The notes under the pieces were generated by a model. The model was not told the origin of the DNA and ran no database searches. It saw only the letters and a program-made list of their open reading frames with translations. 64,000 nucleotides of DNA from JAHIGH01 sp964564035 (GTDB lineage Bacteria > Patescibacteriota > Microgenomatia > Levybacterales > UBA12049): NCBI GenBank assembly GCA_964564035.1, contig CAZLZN010000002.1, positions 21,879 to 85,878 of the forward strand, in the 5' to 3' direction. Below are positions 41,560 through 50,756 of the stretch, piece by piece (positions within the stretch are counted from its first letter, which is position 1; each line of letters begins with the position of its first letter). The position numbers were made by a program, and so were the translations under genes.

Positions 41560-42518
41560 AGTTTTCTAAAATATTCTATAGTTTTTATAAGTCCACTCTC
41601 AAGGTTAATTTTAGGATTCCAGCCAAGCATTTGTTTTGCTTTTGTTATATCCGGTTTTCTAACCTGCGGATCATCTTCCGGCCTTTCTTCATGTATAATT
41701 GTAGAATCACTGCCTGTTAATTTTTTTACCAATTCGGCAATCTCAAGTATTGTCCTCTCATCAGGGTTGCCCAAATTTATAACTTCTGCCTTTGTTTTAT
41801 CCGTAAACATGGCCGACATAATACCGTCTATCAAATCATCAACATAGCAAAAGCTTCTGGTTTGCTGACCGTCTCCGTATACAGTTATAGGCAAATTTTC
41901 AATTGCCTGGTTTATAAAATTAGAAACAACCCGTCCGTCGTCTTTCTGCATTTGCGGCCCGTATGTATTGAAGATCCTGATTATCCGCGCGTCAATATCG
42001 TATTTGCGTATAAAAGCAAATGCCATCGCCTCACCGAATCTTTTTCCTTCATCATAAACGGATCTGATGCCGTTTGGATTTACATTGCCGTTATAACTCT
42101 CCGGCTGTGGCGATACGGAGGGATTTCCATAAATTTCCGATGTTGACGCGTAAAGAAATTTGGCTTTTTTTTCTTTCGCGATTTTAAGCAAATTATAAGT
42201 ACCGACTGAATTGGTAAGTAAAGTCTCGATAGGCAAGCTGACATAGCTTCGGGGACTGTTTATATTAGGTGACGCGGGCGAAGCCAGATGAAAAATGTAA
42301 TTTATATCTCCAAACCGCTCTGTTGGCAAAGCCGATTCGACTGTGATATCTTTTTCAATAAATTCAAAATTGGGGTTATCCAGGAGTTTGTAAATGTTTT
42401 GCTTATTTCCCGTAGCCAGACTATCAATACAAATAACTCTATAATTCTCACTGATTAATTTATTTGCGAGATGACTGCCCAAAAAACCTGCTCCGCCAGC
42501 TATAATTACATTCGGCAT
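41556..42518 (-). CDS. NAD-dependent sugar decarboxylase/epimerase (UDP-xylose synthase-like)
   Basis: This 320-residue extended SDR enzyme has GGAGFLGSHL near 8-17, IFHLASPASP near 75-84, YASTSEIYG, then SVYDEGKRFGE with the catalytic YxxxK, and RIFNTYGPQM near 180. ASPASP and VNPNGIRSVYDEGKRF are typical of UDP-glucuronate decarboxylases. Its substrate would come from the UDP-glucose dehydrogenase encoded nearby (45536-46858). A GDP- or dTDP-sugar epimerase is possible but less likely. Confidence 0.78.
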   Translation of the reverse strand: MPNVIIAGGAGFLGSHLANKLISENYRVICIDSLATGNKQNIYKLLDNPNFEFIEKDITVESALPTERFGDINYIFHLASPASPNINSPRSYVSLPIETLLTNSVGTYNLLKIAKEKKAKFLYASTSEIYGNPSVSPQPESYNGNVNPNGIRSVYDEGKRFGEAMAFAFIRKYDIDARIIRIFNTYGPQMQKDDGRVVSNFINQAIENLPITVYGDGQQTRSFCYVDDLIDGIMSAMFTDKTKAEVINLGNPDERTILEIAELVKKLTGSDSTIIHEERPEDDPQVRKPDITKAKQMLGWNPKINLESGLIKTIEYFRKL

Positions 42519-42561
42519 CCTTCAATGATACTAAAAATCAAGCTTTTTTTAAATAGGCTGA

Positions 42562-43536
42562 TCAATTTCTTTCTTTTTGTGTGAAATAGCCATATACATC
42601 TCTTGAAATCAGCGAAATTACCTCTTCCGCGTCTTCCCGTTCTTTTATCTTGCTTTTAGTTAAAACTGCTAATATATAATCACCATTTTCAGTATAGATT
42701 ATTCCCGCGTCATGGCTATATCCGTCCAGTTCTCCGGTTTTATGCGCCGCAAAAACATCATCCGGCAAATATTTCGGGATTTTCGAGTTCAACCGCTGTC
42801 TTTTGAGAATGTCTATCATTTTTTCGCTGTACTCACGGTCTACTATCTCTCCCTCATAGAGTTTTCTGAAAAAAAGCGCCGTATCGTAAGCATTTGTTAT
42901 AGGTTCGCTGTCTTTGGTGCCAAGTTTTGAGCCGCTTAATCCGTATTCAGTTAAAAATTTCCGCACATTCGATAACTGAGCTTTCGATGACAAAAGTAAA
43001 GCCGTAGTATTGTCGGATACGGTAATCATTTTTTCAACGGCATCGATAACAGATATTTTTACCGTTTCCTGTGCTGAAGGTGATGCCAAATTAAATTTTT
43101 CATATAATTTATCAACATCCGCGCTGAGTATGGTATTCTCTTTTATCTTCTTTTCCTTAAGTTGTTTCATAACCGTGCCCATAACCCAAAGCTTATACAA
43201 ACTTGCCGATTGAAATGTTTTATTTTCGTTTTTTACAAAGTAATCATCGCTCTCCAGATCGAGAATAACAATTCCATATTCACCAGGGGCGCCCTTGATT
43301 GATTCCGATACTATTTCTTCCAGCTTACTGATCGATTTAGGAGTCGTGGTCGGAGTAAATTCTGTTGTATTTATTGCCGCACCCGCAACTTCTTTTTTTT
43401 GTTCCGGCTTAGAAGTTGCTATGAAGAATACTATAATTATAAATAATACTAATAACCCGAACAGATAACCGAAATTCTTTTTGTTGGATCGTCTGGCTTT
43501 TACATAATAATATGAGGGAGCATAATCATGTCTCAT
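42562..43536 (-). CDS. membrane-anchored class A beta-lactamase-fold serine hydrolase
   Basis: A basic N-terminus and one helix (about 22-41) anchor a 260-residue serine hydrolase outside. The motifs are S112-L-Y-K115, SDN near 172-174 and KTG near 266-268 (preceded by AAH). The Glu166-bearing ExxLN loop of true class A beta-lactamases is not evident; a SEPITNAYDTALFF segment takes its place, so it may be a peptidoglycan-active or non-hydrolytic relative rather than a resistance enzyme. A TGGTATATT box ends seven bases before the ATG. It is embedded in the sugar cluster. Confidence 0.78.
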   Translation of the reverse strand: MRHDYAPSYYYVKARRSNKKNFGYLFGLLVLFIIIVFFIATSKPEQKKEVAGAAINTTEFTPTTTPKSISKLEEIVSESIKGAPGEYGIVILDLESDDYFVKNENKTFQSASLYKLWVMGTVMKQLKEKKIKENTILSADVDKLYEKFNLASPSAQETVKISVIDAVEKMITVSDNTTALLLSSKAQLSNVRKFLTEYGLSGSKLGTKDSEPITNAYDTALFFRKLYEGEIVDREYSEKMIDILKRQRLNSKIPKYLPDDVFAAHKTGELDGYSHDAGIIYTENGDYILAVLTKSKIKEREDAEEVISLISRDVYGYFTQKERN

Positions 43537-43592
43537 TGCTATTAATATACCACAAAAGAGGAAAAATTTGGATCAAAGACTCTTAAAAAAAT

Positions 43593-44564
43593 TTATTTAT
43601 TAAGCTTTTCACGCTCCAAATCCGCGTTTACCATCATCTCAACTAATTGCTTAAAAGATGTTTTTGGTTCCCAGCCGAGTACTTTACGCGCCTTACTTGA
43701 ATCCGCGATCAGATAATCTACCTCTGCAGGCCTCATATGCTTGGGAGAGTTCGCAACAACATATTTTCCCCAATTTTTTATACCGGCGTATTCAAATGCA
43801 AGCTCAACAAATTCTTTTATGCTATGATTTTCGCCTGTACCGATCACATAATCATCTGCTTTTTCCTGCTGAAGCATAAGCCACATTGCCTCTACGTAAT
43901 CACCGGCAAACCCCCAGTCTCTTTTGGGGCTCATGTCACCAAGATATAGTTTATCCTGCTTGCCCAGGCTTATGCGAGCGGCGGCGTTGGTAATTTTTCT
44001 TGTAACAAATTCAATTCCGCGTCTTGGCGATTCATGATTAAAAAGCATGCCGGAACATGCAAACATATCGTAGCTTTCTCTATAATTCACAGTTATATAG
44101 TGCCCGTAAACTTTTGCGACACCATAGGGACTCCTGGGATGAAAACGTGTAGTTTCCTTCTGCGGAGTTTCTGTTACTTGTCCGAACATTTCAGAGCTCG
44201 AAGCCTGATAAAATCTAATATTTTTATTCACAACCCTAATTGCTTCAAGCAATCTGGTTACGCCAAGCGCTGTAAACTCACCTGTTAAAACAGGCTGTTC
44301 GAAAGAAGCCTTCACAAATGACATAGCCGCGAGATTATATACTTCATCAGGTTCCGACTCTTCTATAGCGGCCGTAAGAGAGCTAGTGTCGAGTAGATCA
44401 GCCGATATTAATCCGATTTTCTCCCTTATTTCACTGATATTTTCGAGATTAGGCGTACTCAGCCTGCGTACTGTTCCATAAACTTTATAACCTTTTGAAA
44501 TTAATAATTCAGCCAGGTATGGTCCGTCTTGTCCGGTAATGCCGGTAATTAAAGCTCTTTTCAT
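43593..44564 (-). CDS. gmd: GDP-mannose 4,6-dehydratase
   Basis: It converts GDP-mannose to GDP-4-keto-6-deoxymannose. The 323 residues show TGITGQDGPYLAELL near 7-21 (the GMD hallmark), TVRRLSTPN, NLAAMSFV, ASSSEMFG near 125 with Ser/Glu, SPYGVAKVYGH near 149 with YxxxK, NHESPRRG near 179 and GDMSPKRDWGFAGDYV near 212. It is 18 bases after the reductase gene encoded upstream, with which it forms a two-step pathway. Confidence 0.95.
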   Translation of the reverse strand: MKRALITGITGQDGPYLAELLISKGYKVYGTVRRLSTPNLENISEIREKIGLISADLLDTSSLTAAIEESEPDEVYNLAAMSFVKASFEQPVLTGEFTALGVTRLLEAIRVVNKNIRFYQASSSEMFGQVTETPQKETTRFHPRSPYGVAKVYGHYITVNYRESYDMFACSGMLFNHESPRRGIEFVTRKITNAAARISLGKQDKLYLGDMSPKRDWGFAGDYVEAMWLMLQQEKADDYVIGTGENHSIKEFVELAFEYAGIKNWGKYVVANSPKHMRPAEVDYLIADSSKARKVLGWEPKTSFKQLVEMMVNADLEREKLNK

Positions 44565-44582
44565 TTTATTGCGTATATTATT

Positions 44583-45539
44583 CTATACAATTTTTCTCCA
44601 ATAGTCCAGAGTGTCGCTGAGTGTTTTCTCAATTTCAATCTCGGGCTTCCATCCTGTCAATTTATAAATTTTTGTGCTGTCACATCTCATTTCGGGTATA
44701 TCTCCGGGCCTGTATTTTGACTTATCATCGACCAGGCTGATTTTTGCGGTCGAAAAACTGAGTAGTATGTCCAGCATTTCTCTTATACTCCTGCTTCTTC
44801 CCGACCCTATGTTATAAATCTCACCCGGAGTCCCCATTTCAATAAGCTGTAAATATGCATGGACAATATCCCGGACGTCCGTAAAGTCTCGTTTGGTAGT
44901 CAAATCCCCGACTTTCATAACAGGCTCCATTTTCCCGTTTTCAATAGATGCGATTTGTTTGGAAAAATCAGAAATCACAAAACGGCTGTCCTGTCTTGGT
45001 CCGATATGGTTAAAAGGCCGGGCAATAATTATATTCATTCTATAAGCGTAAAAATACTGAAACCCGGAGAAGTCCTGCGCTATTTTACTGACCGCGTATG
45101 GCGATACAGGGCGAAGTAGGGTTCTCTCATTTATCGGTAGATCTCCCGGGTCAGGCTTGCCGTAAATATCGCCCGATGAAGTAATTAATATTCTAGTACT
45201 TTTTAGTTCTGCCTTTTTTACAGCTTCAAAAAGATTTATCTGTGACTCATAATTATTATGCATTACGCCAATTGGATCACTGAAGCTGTCTCTGGGAGCG
45301 CTGGAGCCTGCCAGATGAAATATATAATCCGGTTTAATCTCATTAATAAGCTTGAAAAGAGGTTCAAAATCTCCCAAATTTATGTTTACAAATTTTATTT
45401 TATCTTTTACCGGAGATTTTTGAAGACTTTCTTCCCTGCTGTAGATCCCTGTGGTGTCGAATTTCCTCTCTCTTGAAAGATGTTCGCATAAATAGCCGCC
45501 GGCAAAACCCGTCGCGCCTGTGACCAGAACTTTTATCAT
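44583..45539 (-). CDS. rmd: GDP-6-deoxy-D-mannose reductase-like epimerase family enzyme
   Basis: This 318-residue extended SDR protein has TGATGFAGGYL near 7-17, HLAGSSAPRDSF near 75-86, TSSGDIYG near 118, SPYAVSKIAQD near 150 with YxxxK, and RPFNHIGPRQ near 177-186. The HLAGSSAPR and RPFNHIGPRQ elements are typical of RMD, which makes GDP-D-rhamnose. Adjacency to gmd supports this. GDP-fucose synthase is less likely because its motifs differ. Overlaps the ugd stop by four bases. Confidence 0.82.
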   Translation of the reverse strand: MIKVLVTGATGFAGGYLCEHLSRERKFDTTGIYSREESLQKSPVKDKIKFVNINLGDFEPLFKLINEIKPDYIFHLAGSSAPRDSFSDPIGVMHNNYESQINLFEAVKKAELKSTRILITSSGDIYGKPDPGDLPINERTLLRPVSPYAVSKIAQDFSGFQYFYAYRMNIIIARPFNHIGPRQDSRFVISDFSKQIASIENGKMEPVMKVGDLTTKRDFTDVRDIVHAYLQLIEMGTPGEIYNIGSGRSRSIREMLDILLSFSTAKISLVDDKSKYRPGDIPEMRCDSTKIYKLTGWKPEIEIEKTLSDTLDYWRKIV

Positions 45540-46858
45540 CGTCCGACACCCTTGTAGTTAAAGCCCAACTCTTTCATTGTTTCAGGTACATAAATATTTC
45601 GCCCGTCTACAATATTTGGCGATTTCATGAGTTTTTTTACTTTATTCAGATCCAACTGCTGAAATTCATTCCATTCAGTAACAACGATTAGGATATCCGC
45701 ATCTTTTGCAACTGCGTATGGATCCTGTTCAAATTTAATGTCATTAACTCCGTCAAGTAAACGTTTTGCGTTATCAATAGCTATCGGATCATAAGTTTTA
45801 ACCTTAATTCCGGCCTTTATCAACTCATTTATTATTATAATTGAAGGCGCGTCTCTCATGTCATCTGTATCGGGCTTAAATGATAAACCCAATACCCCGG
45901 CGGTTTTCCCTTTGGCTTCCCCTTTTAACATGTCCATAACTTTAACTATTATATTCTGAGTTGTGTGGCGGTTGATCCTCTGTACTTCTTTGAGTAGAGT
46001 AAAGTCATAACCATGATTCGAAGCGATTGCGATCAGCGCCTTAACATCTTTGGGGAAACAACTGCCTCCGTAACCGGCACCTGCATTTAAAAAGGCCGGA
46101 CCGATTCTCCTGTCGAGCCCGACTGCTTGCAGAACTTTGAGCCCGTCCGCGCCAGTCCTTTCCGAAAGCTCAGAAATAGCATTAGCAAATGATATTTTTG
46201 TAGCCAGAAATGCATTCGATGCGTATTTGATCATTTCCGCGGTCTCAATATTACACAAAACCAGTCTCTCCGTAATTTTTTCCTCCTTGGTAACCAGCGG
46301 CCGGTGCAATTCAACGAGTATTTTTTCCGCCTTTTTTGACTGTGAGCCGATTACTACCCTATCCGGCATTAGCGTATCGCTGATAGCCTGTCCTTCTCTC
46401 AAAAACTCCGGAACAGACGCGATATCAAATTCTACATTTTTACTTTTTACCTGATTTATGATCTCTTGTACTTTCTTATTTGTACCGATCGGCACTGTGC
46501 TTTTGGTAATCACTACAGCATAGTTCTTGAGGTGTTTGCCGATTTTACCCGCTACTTCATAAACAACCGACAAATCCGCTTCTCCGTTCGCTGCTGACGG
46601 CGTTCCGACTGCAATAAAAACCACTTCCGACTCCGATATTGCAGGGGTATAGTCCATTGTAAAAAGCAACCTTTTTGCCTCAACATTTCTGACAACAAGC
46701 TCAGATAGACCGGGTTCATAAATAGGAATAATTCCTTTTTTTAGATTCTCGACCTTTTTTGGAGTATGCCCAATTACCCAAACCGTATTGCCCAGATCTG
46801 CAAATACCGCGGCTGAAACCAGTCCTACATATCCGTGTCCGACAAATGTAATAGTCAT
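45536..46858 (-). CDS. ugd: UDP-glucose/UDP-sugar 6-dehydrogenase
   Basis: It oxidises UDP-glucose to UDP-glucuronate with two NAD. The 440-residue protein has GHGYVGLVSA near 7-16 (Gly-His where most have Gly-Thr), AVGTPS near 86, TKSTVP near 122, PEFLREG near 152-158 and the catalytic cysteine in GAGYGGSCFPKD near 252-263, then GLSFKPDTDDMRDAPS near 320. UDP-N-acetylmannosamine dehydrogenase is an alternative, but length and PEFLREG favour UDP-glucose. It provides substrate for the UXS-like enzyme. Confidence 0.92.
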   Translation of the reverse strand: MTITFVGHGYVGLVSAAVFADLGNTVWVIGHTPKKVENLKKGIIPIYEPGLSELVVRNVEAKRLLFTMDYTPAISESEVVFIAVGTPSAANGEADLSVVYEVAGKIGKHLKNYAVVITKSTVPIGTNKKVQEIINQVKSKNVEFDIASVPEFLREGQAISDTLMPDRVVIGSQSKKAEKILVELHRPLVTKEEKITERLVLCNIETAEMIKYASNAFLATKISFANAISELSERTGADGLKVLQAVGLDRRIGPAFLNAGAGYGGSCFPKDVKALIAIASNHGYDFTLLKEVQRINRHTTQNIIVKVMDMLKGEAKGKTAGVLGLSFKPDTDDMRDAPSIIIINELIKAGIKVKTYDPIAIDNAKRLLDGVNDIKFEQDPYAVAKDADILIVVTEWNEFQQLDLNKVKKLMKSPNIVDGRNIYVPETMKELGFNYKGVGR

Positions 46859-46874
46859 ATTTATTTATAAATTC

Positions 46875-47780
46875 TCAGGTATTTAATCCCTTGTTTATAT
46901 TTTGATTTTTGACCTCCAGCAATCCATGTTCAAAATCAAACATCTTAATACCTAACTTTTGTATTTTATCATTATTCATTTTCAAATTAAAGGGCCGCTT
47001 GGCTTTGCCTTTAAAATACTCATCTCTGGTAGTCTTCGTTATAAGGCTTTTATCAAAGCCGAATATCTCAGCAGTTTTAATAGCCGCGTCATAAGGAGTG
47101 ATACTGCCGCTACCCGTCAGATGATATATTCCCTGAAGATTATTTGTGATTATAACCTCCATTCCGGCCCCCACGTCGCTGAGAAGACTGGGTGTCATGA
47201 TGTGATCCGTAATGCCCGCTATGGGCATATTTTGAGATAGCCTATTAATAAATATGTGCAAAAAGTCCTGTTTGCCGTCAAATTTGTCTGTTCTATAAGG
47301 ATATCCAAGTCTTATTATATTATATGGGAGTCCTGATTTTTGCACTTCCTCTTCGGCAAGCATTTTTGTTTGCGCGTACCAGTTAACCGGATCCGGCTTA
47401 TCTTCCTCACTATAACCGTTTTCAGGCGTATCTTCTCCGTTAAAAACAAAATCGGTCGATATGTATATTAATTTTTTATTCTTCGGCCTAAGCGCATTAA
47501 TAACATTACGTATACCTAAGACGTTTATCAAATATGCATCCCCCTCCGCTCCTTTTGATTTGTCCGCTTCACATCCGTCAACATCGGCTTTTGCTGCATA
47601 CATTATTACAGCCTCATGCTCGTTGTCTTCTTCGATGATTTTCAAACTTTCCGGCCTTCTTATATCAATACCCGACTCCATCGTTAAATTATCGACCTCA
47701 ATATTTTGGCCCAGAGAATTATTAATTCCTGAACCGACCAATCCTGACCCGCCGATTGAGTATATTTTAATTTTATTCAT
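46875..47780 (-). CDS. rfbD: dTDP-4-dehydrorhamnose reductase
   Basis: This makes dTDP-L-rhamnose in the last step of the pathway. The 301 residues show GGSGLVGSGI near 9-18, YAAKADVDGCE near 61-71, ISTDFVFNG near 106-114 and YAQTKMLAE near 135 with YxxxK, then RLGYPY near 158. The C-terminus ends with KNQNINKGLNT, encoded by AT-rich DNA resembling the repeats seen in trp genes. It lies six bases after the NUDIX gene. Confidence 0.9.
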   Translation of the reverse strand: MNKIKIYSIGGSGLVGSGINNSLGQNIEVDNLTMESGIDIRRPESLKIIEEDNEHEAVIMYAAKADVDGCEADKSKGAEGDAYLINVLGIRNVINALRPKNKKLIYISTDFVFNGEDTPENGYSEEDKPDPVNWYAQTKMLAEEEVQKSGLPYNIIRLGYPYRTDKFDGKQDFLHIFINRLSQNMPIAGITDHIMTPSLLSDVGAGMEVIITNNLQGIYHLTGSGSITPYDAAIKTAEIFGFDKSLITKTTRDEYFKGKAKRPFNLKMNNDKIQKLGIKMFDFEHGLLEVKNQNINKGLNT

Positions 47781-47786
47781 TTTTAT

Positions 47787-48326
47787 TTACTTTTTATTTA
47801 GATTTAACAACATATATATTGCTGCGATCGAAGGAGCGTGTACTAACTCTCCTTTTTCAATCATTGAAGGTATACGCTCAATTGGCACCTTAATTGTCTC
47901 AATAAATTCCTCACTGTCAAAATTTGCTTGACCCATTTTTAGCCCTCTTGCCGCAAAAACATGTGCTTTGTAATAAGTATTTGCAGCAAGATCTATAACC
48001 CCCAGTTTTTCCCAGAGGTTTGCACTCAGCCCGGTTTCCTCGGCAAGTTCCCTCTTCGCCGCCGCCAATGGATCCTCTTCGGATTCTAGTGTACCTGCTA
48101 CCACTTCGGTCAAAACGGTTCTCAGTGCATCTCTATACTGTTTAACCATAAATATTTCATTTTTATCATTCAGTGCGAGAATATATACAACAGGCAGTCT
48201 GTAAACGATTTCTTTTGTGATTTTCTTATTATGAAACTCAAGCTCTAATTTTTTAACTTTGAAATATTTAGACTCATAAACAGTTTTTTCGGACAAAACC
48301 TTGGAGGGAATTATTTTACTTGCCAT
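47787..48326 (-). CDS. NUDIX hydrolase (ADP-ribose pyrophosphatase type)
   Basis: This 179-residue enzyme has a complete Nudix box: Gly then five residues, Glu, seven residues and RELAEETGL, near 77-99. The preceding strands (KEIVYRLPVVYILAL and FMVKQYRDALRTVLTEV) match the ADP-sugar pyrophosphatase subgroup. It sits between rfbB (11-base overlap) and rfbD, so it may clean up or regulate nucleotide sugars, but ADP-ribose is the most common substrate. Confidence 0.9.
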   Translation of the reverse strand: MASKIIPSKVLSEKTVYESKYFKVKKLELEFHNKKITKEIVYRLPVVYILALNDKNEIFMVKQYRDALRTVLTEVVAGTLESEEDPLAAAKRELAEETGLSANLWEKLGVIDLAANTYYKAHVFAARGLKMGQANFDSEEFIETIKVPIERIPSMIEKGELVHAPSIAAIYMLLNLNKK

Positions 48327-49329
48327 ATTGTTTTTCGTAATATTTCATATATTCACCTGTTTTTATATTTTTCCACCAATTTTGGTTATTTTTATACCAT
48401 TCCACAGTCTCATTCAATCTTTCTTCAAAAGGGTGCTCGGGTTCCCAATCAAGCTCATTTTTGATTTTTGACCAGTCGACTGCATACCGCCTGTCATGAC
48501 CCGGCCTGTCTTTGACATACTCGATCATCTCATCTCCAAATCCCAGCATACTACAAATTTTGCGAACGATAGTAATATTATTTATATCATCCGTCAAACC
48601 GCCTACGCAGTATGTTTCACCAATTTTACCCTTATTCAGGACTGCATCGATTGCTCGGCAATGATCCTCGACAAAAAGCCAGTCCCGCACATATAGTCCG
48701 TCGCCGTAAACCGGCACTTTTTTTCCTTCAAGCAAATTAGTAATCGCAAGCGGTATAAACTTTTCCGGAAACATAAAAGGACCGAAATTATTTGAACAGT
48801 TCGTAATAGTAACCGGAAGTCCGTAAGTAGTGTTATAAGCTCTCACCAGATGGTCTGATCCGGCCTTGCTGGCCGCATATGGGCTTCTGGGGCTATAAGC
48901 GGTCAGTTCATTAAATTTGTTTTTATCATCAAGCTTCAATGAGCCGAAAACTTCATCTGTTGAAATATGATGAAATCTTTTGACCTGGTTTTTCATAGCG
49001 CTATCCAGAAGAACCTGTGTCCCCATAATATTTGTGGTTATAAAAGGCGCCGGCTCCATGATCGATCTGTCGACATGGCTTTCGGCCGCAAAATGAACGA
49101 CAATATCGGATCCGGCCATTGATGCCTGTACTTTTTCAGCCTCACAAATATCACCATGAACAAATTTATAATTAGGATTTTTTTCAACTTCCTTTAAATT
49201 CTCCAGATTTCCGGCATAAGTCAATTTATCGAAATTTATAATCGTGTCTTGCGGATATTTCTTCAGCCAATAGAGGATAAAATTTGAGCCGATGAAACCG
49301 GCCCCGCCTGTTACAAATAGTTTCATCAT
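48316..49329 (-). CDS. rfbB: dTDP-glucose 4,6-dehydratase
   Basis: It converts dTDP-glucose to dTDP-4-keto-6-deoxyglucose. The 337 residues have TGGAGFIGSNFI near 7-18, FDKLTYAGNLENL near 33-45, HFAAESHVDRSI near 79-90, STDEVFGSL near 124 with the catalytic Asp-Glu pair, SPYAASKAGSDHL near 148 with YxxxK, and SNNFGP near 183. It overlaps the RmlC-like gene by four bases. All four rhamnose genes are present in this cluster. Confidence 0.96.
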   Translation of the reverse strand: MMKLFVTGGAGFIGSNFILYWLKKYPQDTIINFDKLTYAGNLENLKEVEKNPNYKFVHGDICEAEKVQASMAGSDIVVHFAAESHVDRSIMEPAPFITTNIMGTQVLLDSAMKNQVKRFHHISTDEVFGSLKLDDKNKFNELTAYSPRSPYAASKAGSDHLVRAYNTTYGLPVTITNCSNNFGPFMFPEKFIPLAITNLLEGKKVPVYGDGLYVRDWLFVEDHCRAIDAVLNKGKIGETYCVGGLTDDINNITIVRKICSMLGFGDEMIEYVKDRPGHDRRYAVDWSKIKNELDWEPEHPFEERLNETVEWYKNNQNWWKNIKTGEYMKYYEKQYGK

Positions 49330-49769
49330 TTCACAATGCCCGATTCCAGCTCTTCCTGAGTATACTCAACCTGCTCATCTTTTAATTCCGGATCATAAGC
49401 AGGGTCCGGATAGTTAACTAACCAACCCTCTTCATCTCCCACATTTTCAAGTCCCGTAGCTACATCTTTTGGAATAAACAATCTTTGCGGTTGTGAACTG
49501 TCAAGAATGCGCTCGGTCCTTACCCATACATCGTTTTCGCGCTCGTATGTAATTATTTTCATTCTGCCTTTGAGGCAAACATATCTGGCCGCTCTGACCC
49601 TATGCAGATGATAGCCTTTAAATGCGCCCGGAAATGCGGTGGATAAATAAACTTCTGTTTTCTGATTTGACTCTTTATCTTTAAAAAGCTCCATCAGCCA
49701 TCCGTTTTCTTGCCTTGACGGATCATATGTTGTTACTTTTTTAGCTTCTTCGAGTGTTACTTTGCTCAT
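49326..49769 (-). CDS. rfbC: dTDP-4-dehydrorhamnose 3,5-epimerase-like cupin
   Basis: This 147-residue cupin takes the place of RmlC in the rhamnose operon. FPGAFKGYHLHRVRAARYVCLKG contains the active His region (HLH), and the YPDPAYDPELKDEQVEYTQEE tail resembles the RmlC C-terminal NYPDxxYDP segment. It is shorter than standard RmlC (about 180). A good Shine-Dalgarno site (AAAGGAG) precedes the ATG. A WxcM-type 3,4-ketoisomerase is the alternative, but the operon context favours RmlC. Confidence 0.78.
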   Translation of the reverse strand: MSKVTLEEAKKVTTYDPSRQENGWLMELFKDKESNQKTEVYLSTAFPGAFKGYHLHRVRAARYVCLKGRMKIITYERENDVWVRTERILDSSQPQRLFIPKDVATGLENVGDEEGWLVNYPDPAYDPELKDEQVEYTQEELESGIVK

Positions 49770-49771
49770 TT

Positions 49772-50494
49772 TTACTCCTTTGTTTTACCGTGTTTTTTGG
49801 CCATTAAAATATTGGCTCTCAATAAGCTGTCGAATGTACCCGCGTCCTCCCAGACGCAATCAATTACTTTTACATTCAGCTCACCGTTTTTATGATAATT
49901 TTTATACAGATCTACAATCTCAAGCTCACCCCTTTTAGACGGTTTCAAATTCTTCGCGTACTCCGAAGCCCTATGATCAAATATATAAAGTCCGGGCACG
50001 GCGTAATCACTTGGAGGTACTTCGGGTTTCTCTACAATAGATTTTACTTTGCCTGACTTATCAAAGTCAACTACCGCGTATCTTTGCGGATCCGGAACTT
50101 TTATTGCAAAAATTTGTCCGCCGCTTTTAAAATTACTTATCTCCTCAGAAAAATCATAATCAAATATGTTATCACCCAGGATCATTGCAACGTTGTTATC
50201 TTTAATAAAATGCTCACCGATCAAAAAAGCGTCAGCCAGTCCTTTGGGTTCTTCCTGAATTTCGTATGTAAATCTTGCGTTAAAATTTTTGCCAGATCCG
50301 AGTAGGTTCAAAAAATGCCCTGCATATTCGGGCGCTACAATGATCAAAATGTCCTTAATTCCTGCCTTGATCAAAGTCTCGACCGGATAATAAATCATCG
50401 GCTTGTGGTAAACAGGTAGGAGCTGTTTTGATGTTATTTTTGTTAACGGCCGGAGCCTGGTAGCCTTGCCTCCAGCCAATACGATTCCTTTCAT
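49772..50494 (-). CDS. rfbA: glucose-1-phosphate thymidylyltransferase (short form)
   Basis: It makes dTDP-glucose. The 240-residue protein has GGKATRLRPLT near 8-18, KQLLPVYHKPMIYYPV near 23-38, EEPKGLADAFLIG near 81-93, GDNIFD near 107 and a VEKPEVPPSDYAVPGLYIFD segment near 155. It is about 50 residues shorter than classical RmlA, lacking the C-terminal helices that make its allosteric site. A TGTTATATT box ends nine bases before the ATG, so an internal promoter may exist. Confidence 0.9.
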   Translation of the reverse strand: MKGIVLAGGKATRLRPLTKITSKQLLPVYHKPMIYYPVETLIKAGIKDILIIVAPEYAGHFLNLLGSGKNFNARFTYEIQEEPKGLADAFLIGEHFIKDNNVAMILGDNIFDYDFSEEISNFKSGGQIFAIKVPDPQRYAVVDFDKSGKVKSIVEKPEVPPSDYAVPGLYIFDHRASEYAKNLKPSKRGELEIVDLYKNYHKNGELNVKVIDCVWEDAGTFDSLLRANILMAKKHGKTKE

Positions 50495-50495
50495 A

Positions 50496-50756
50496 TTATT
50501 TAAAATATAACAATGAAATAATTATTCCGAATACCGCGAATAACATATATTCTAGCACAACAGCCGTACTTAATCTATGATGCAGATGCTGATGCGCAAT
50601 AGCCATAGCTAAATACGCCGCAGTCATTGTAAATACAACTGCCAATTGCAGTTCTTTGCGGTTGCCTAGCGACATTAAGACTATAACACCGACAGTCTGC
50701 ACTATTCCTAGCAAAAAATAATATTTAAAATGTGCCGGGATATTCTTTTTGTTCAT
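50496..50756 (-). CDS. small three-helix membrane protein
   Basis: I do not recognise this 86-residue protein. It has about three membrane helices, with a histidine-rich turn (AHQHLHHR, about 54-61) between helices two and three. It overlaps the CAP-domain gene by four bases and is followed one base later by rfbA, so it is cotranscribed. A metal-binding or structural role could be imagined for the histidines, but there is no evidence for it. Confidence 0.6.
   Translation of the reverse strand: MNKKNIPAHFKYYFLLGIVQTVGVIVLMSLGNRKELQLAVVFTMTAAYLAMAIAHQHLHHRLSTAVVLEYMLFAVFGIIISLLYFK

Noticed and set aside
43560..43592. Intrinsic terminator after gmd
   Set aside because: Only a 5-base AAGAG/CTCTT stem with a long loop is possible and the T-run is short. 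The evidence is too weak to list.
48496..48696. Plus-strand frames inside the rfb and trp genes
   Set aside because: They lack ribosome-binding sites and family features and lie opposite well-supported genes, so they are antisense shadows.
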